64,000 bases of DNA from Betaproteobacteria bacterium Ga0077532. Its GTDB lineage: Bacteria > Pseudomonadota > Gammaproteobacteria > Burkholderiales > Ga0077523. Shown piece after piece: positions 63,733-64,000 of the stretch; the first letter of the stretch is position 1; each line of letters starts with the position of its first letter. Under the pieces are notes generated by a model, which was given only the letters and a program-made list of their open reading frames with translations, was not told the DNA's origin and made no database searches. A program made the position numbers and the translations under genes. Location: contig LNEE01000051.1 in the NCBI GenBank assembly GCA_001464895.1, positions 62,001 through 126,000 on the forward strand. Reading direction: 5' to 3'.

Positions 63733-64000
63733 CAGCCGCGTCCTGGTCGTCGACGACCACCCCATCCTCCGCCACGGCATCGCTGAGCTGGTGCAGCACG
63801 AACCCGGCTTCGAAGTGTGCGCCGAGGCCGGCAATGCCACCGAGGCGCTGGAGCAGCTCGCCCGCCATCCGATCGACCTCGCGATCGTGGACCTCTCGCT
63901 CGCCGGCCTGTCGGGTATCGACCTGTTGAAGACGCTCCGCACGAAGCATCCGGCGGTGCGTACCCTCGTGATGTCGATGCACGACGAGACTCTCTACGCC
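63725..64000 (+). CDS. response regulator, 3' truncated by window edge
   Basis: VLVVDDHPILRHGIAELVQHEPGFEVCAEAGNATEALEQLARHPIDLAIVDLSLAG; ATG overlaps the kinase gene end. Confidence 0.92.
   Translation, partial: MPDSRVLVVDDHPILRHGIAELVQHEPGFEVCAEAGNATEALEQLARHPIDLAIVDLSLAGLSGIDLLKTLRTKHPAVRTLVMSMHDETLYA

Noticed and set aside
61675-63942. 755-aa minus-strand ORF opposite the MASE1 kinase
   Set aside because: Shadow ORF; plus strand has MASE1, PAS and HisKA_3 motifs.

Overview
High-GC (roughly 65% or more, estimated by eye) chromosomal window. Gene families suggest a betaproteobacterium with a bacteriochlorophyll pathway (inference; no 16S present). I see no rRNA, tRNA, CRISPR array, prophage or intact transposase. 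Main blocks: PHA/acyl-CoA metabolism (two thiolases, phasin, CoA-transferase, enoyl-CoA hydratase, two acyl-CoA dehydrogenases); two PAS-GGDEF-EAL proteins; pgi, orn, phhB, aroG-type DAHP synthase, rsgA, cobD/cbiB-like; a DEAD-box helicase with a repeat-rich RGG tail; an isolated bchE-bchJ pair; PLD-family synthase; MscS; CDF transporter; pyrC; the conserved rsmI<->lpoA-yraN-gmhA/diaA-dolP neighbourhood; an aerobic benzoyl-CoA (box) cluster boxR-boxC-boxB-boxA; a PEP-CTERM protein in a lower-GC patch; a nitroreductase/TetR pair; and a MASE1 histidine kinase with a truncated response regulator. The most notable non-coding signals are: (1) a c-di-GMP-I (GEMM-I) riboswitch downstream of a sigma-28-like promoter, leading a DUF1631 protein with a very long Gly-rich insert; (2) two tandem TGT-N12-ACA (PpsR/CrtJ-type) boxes upstream of bchE; (3) TGCA-N6-TGCA boxes upstream of both boxR and boxC; (4) two unrelated families of REP/REPIN-like palindromic repeats, one in a ~195-bp tandem duplication; (5) an orphan minus-strand intrinsic terminator suggesting an unannotated small transcript.
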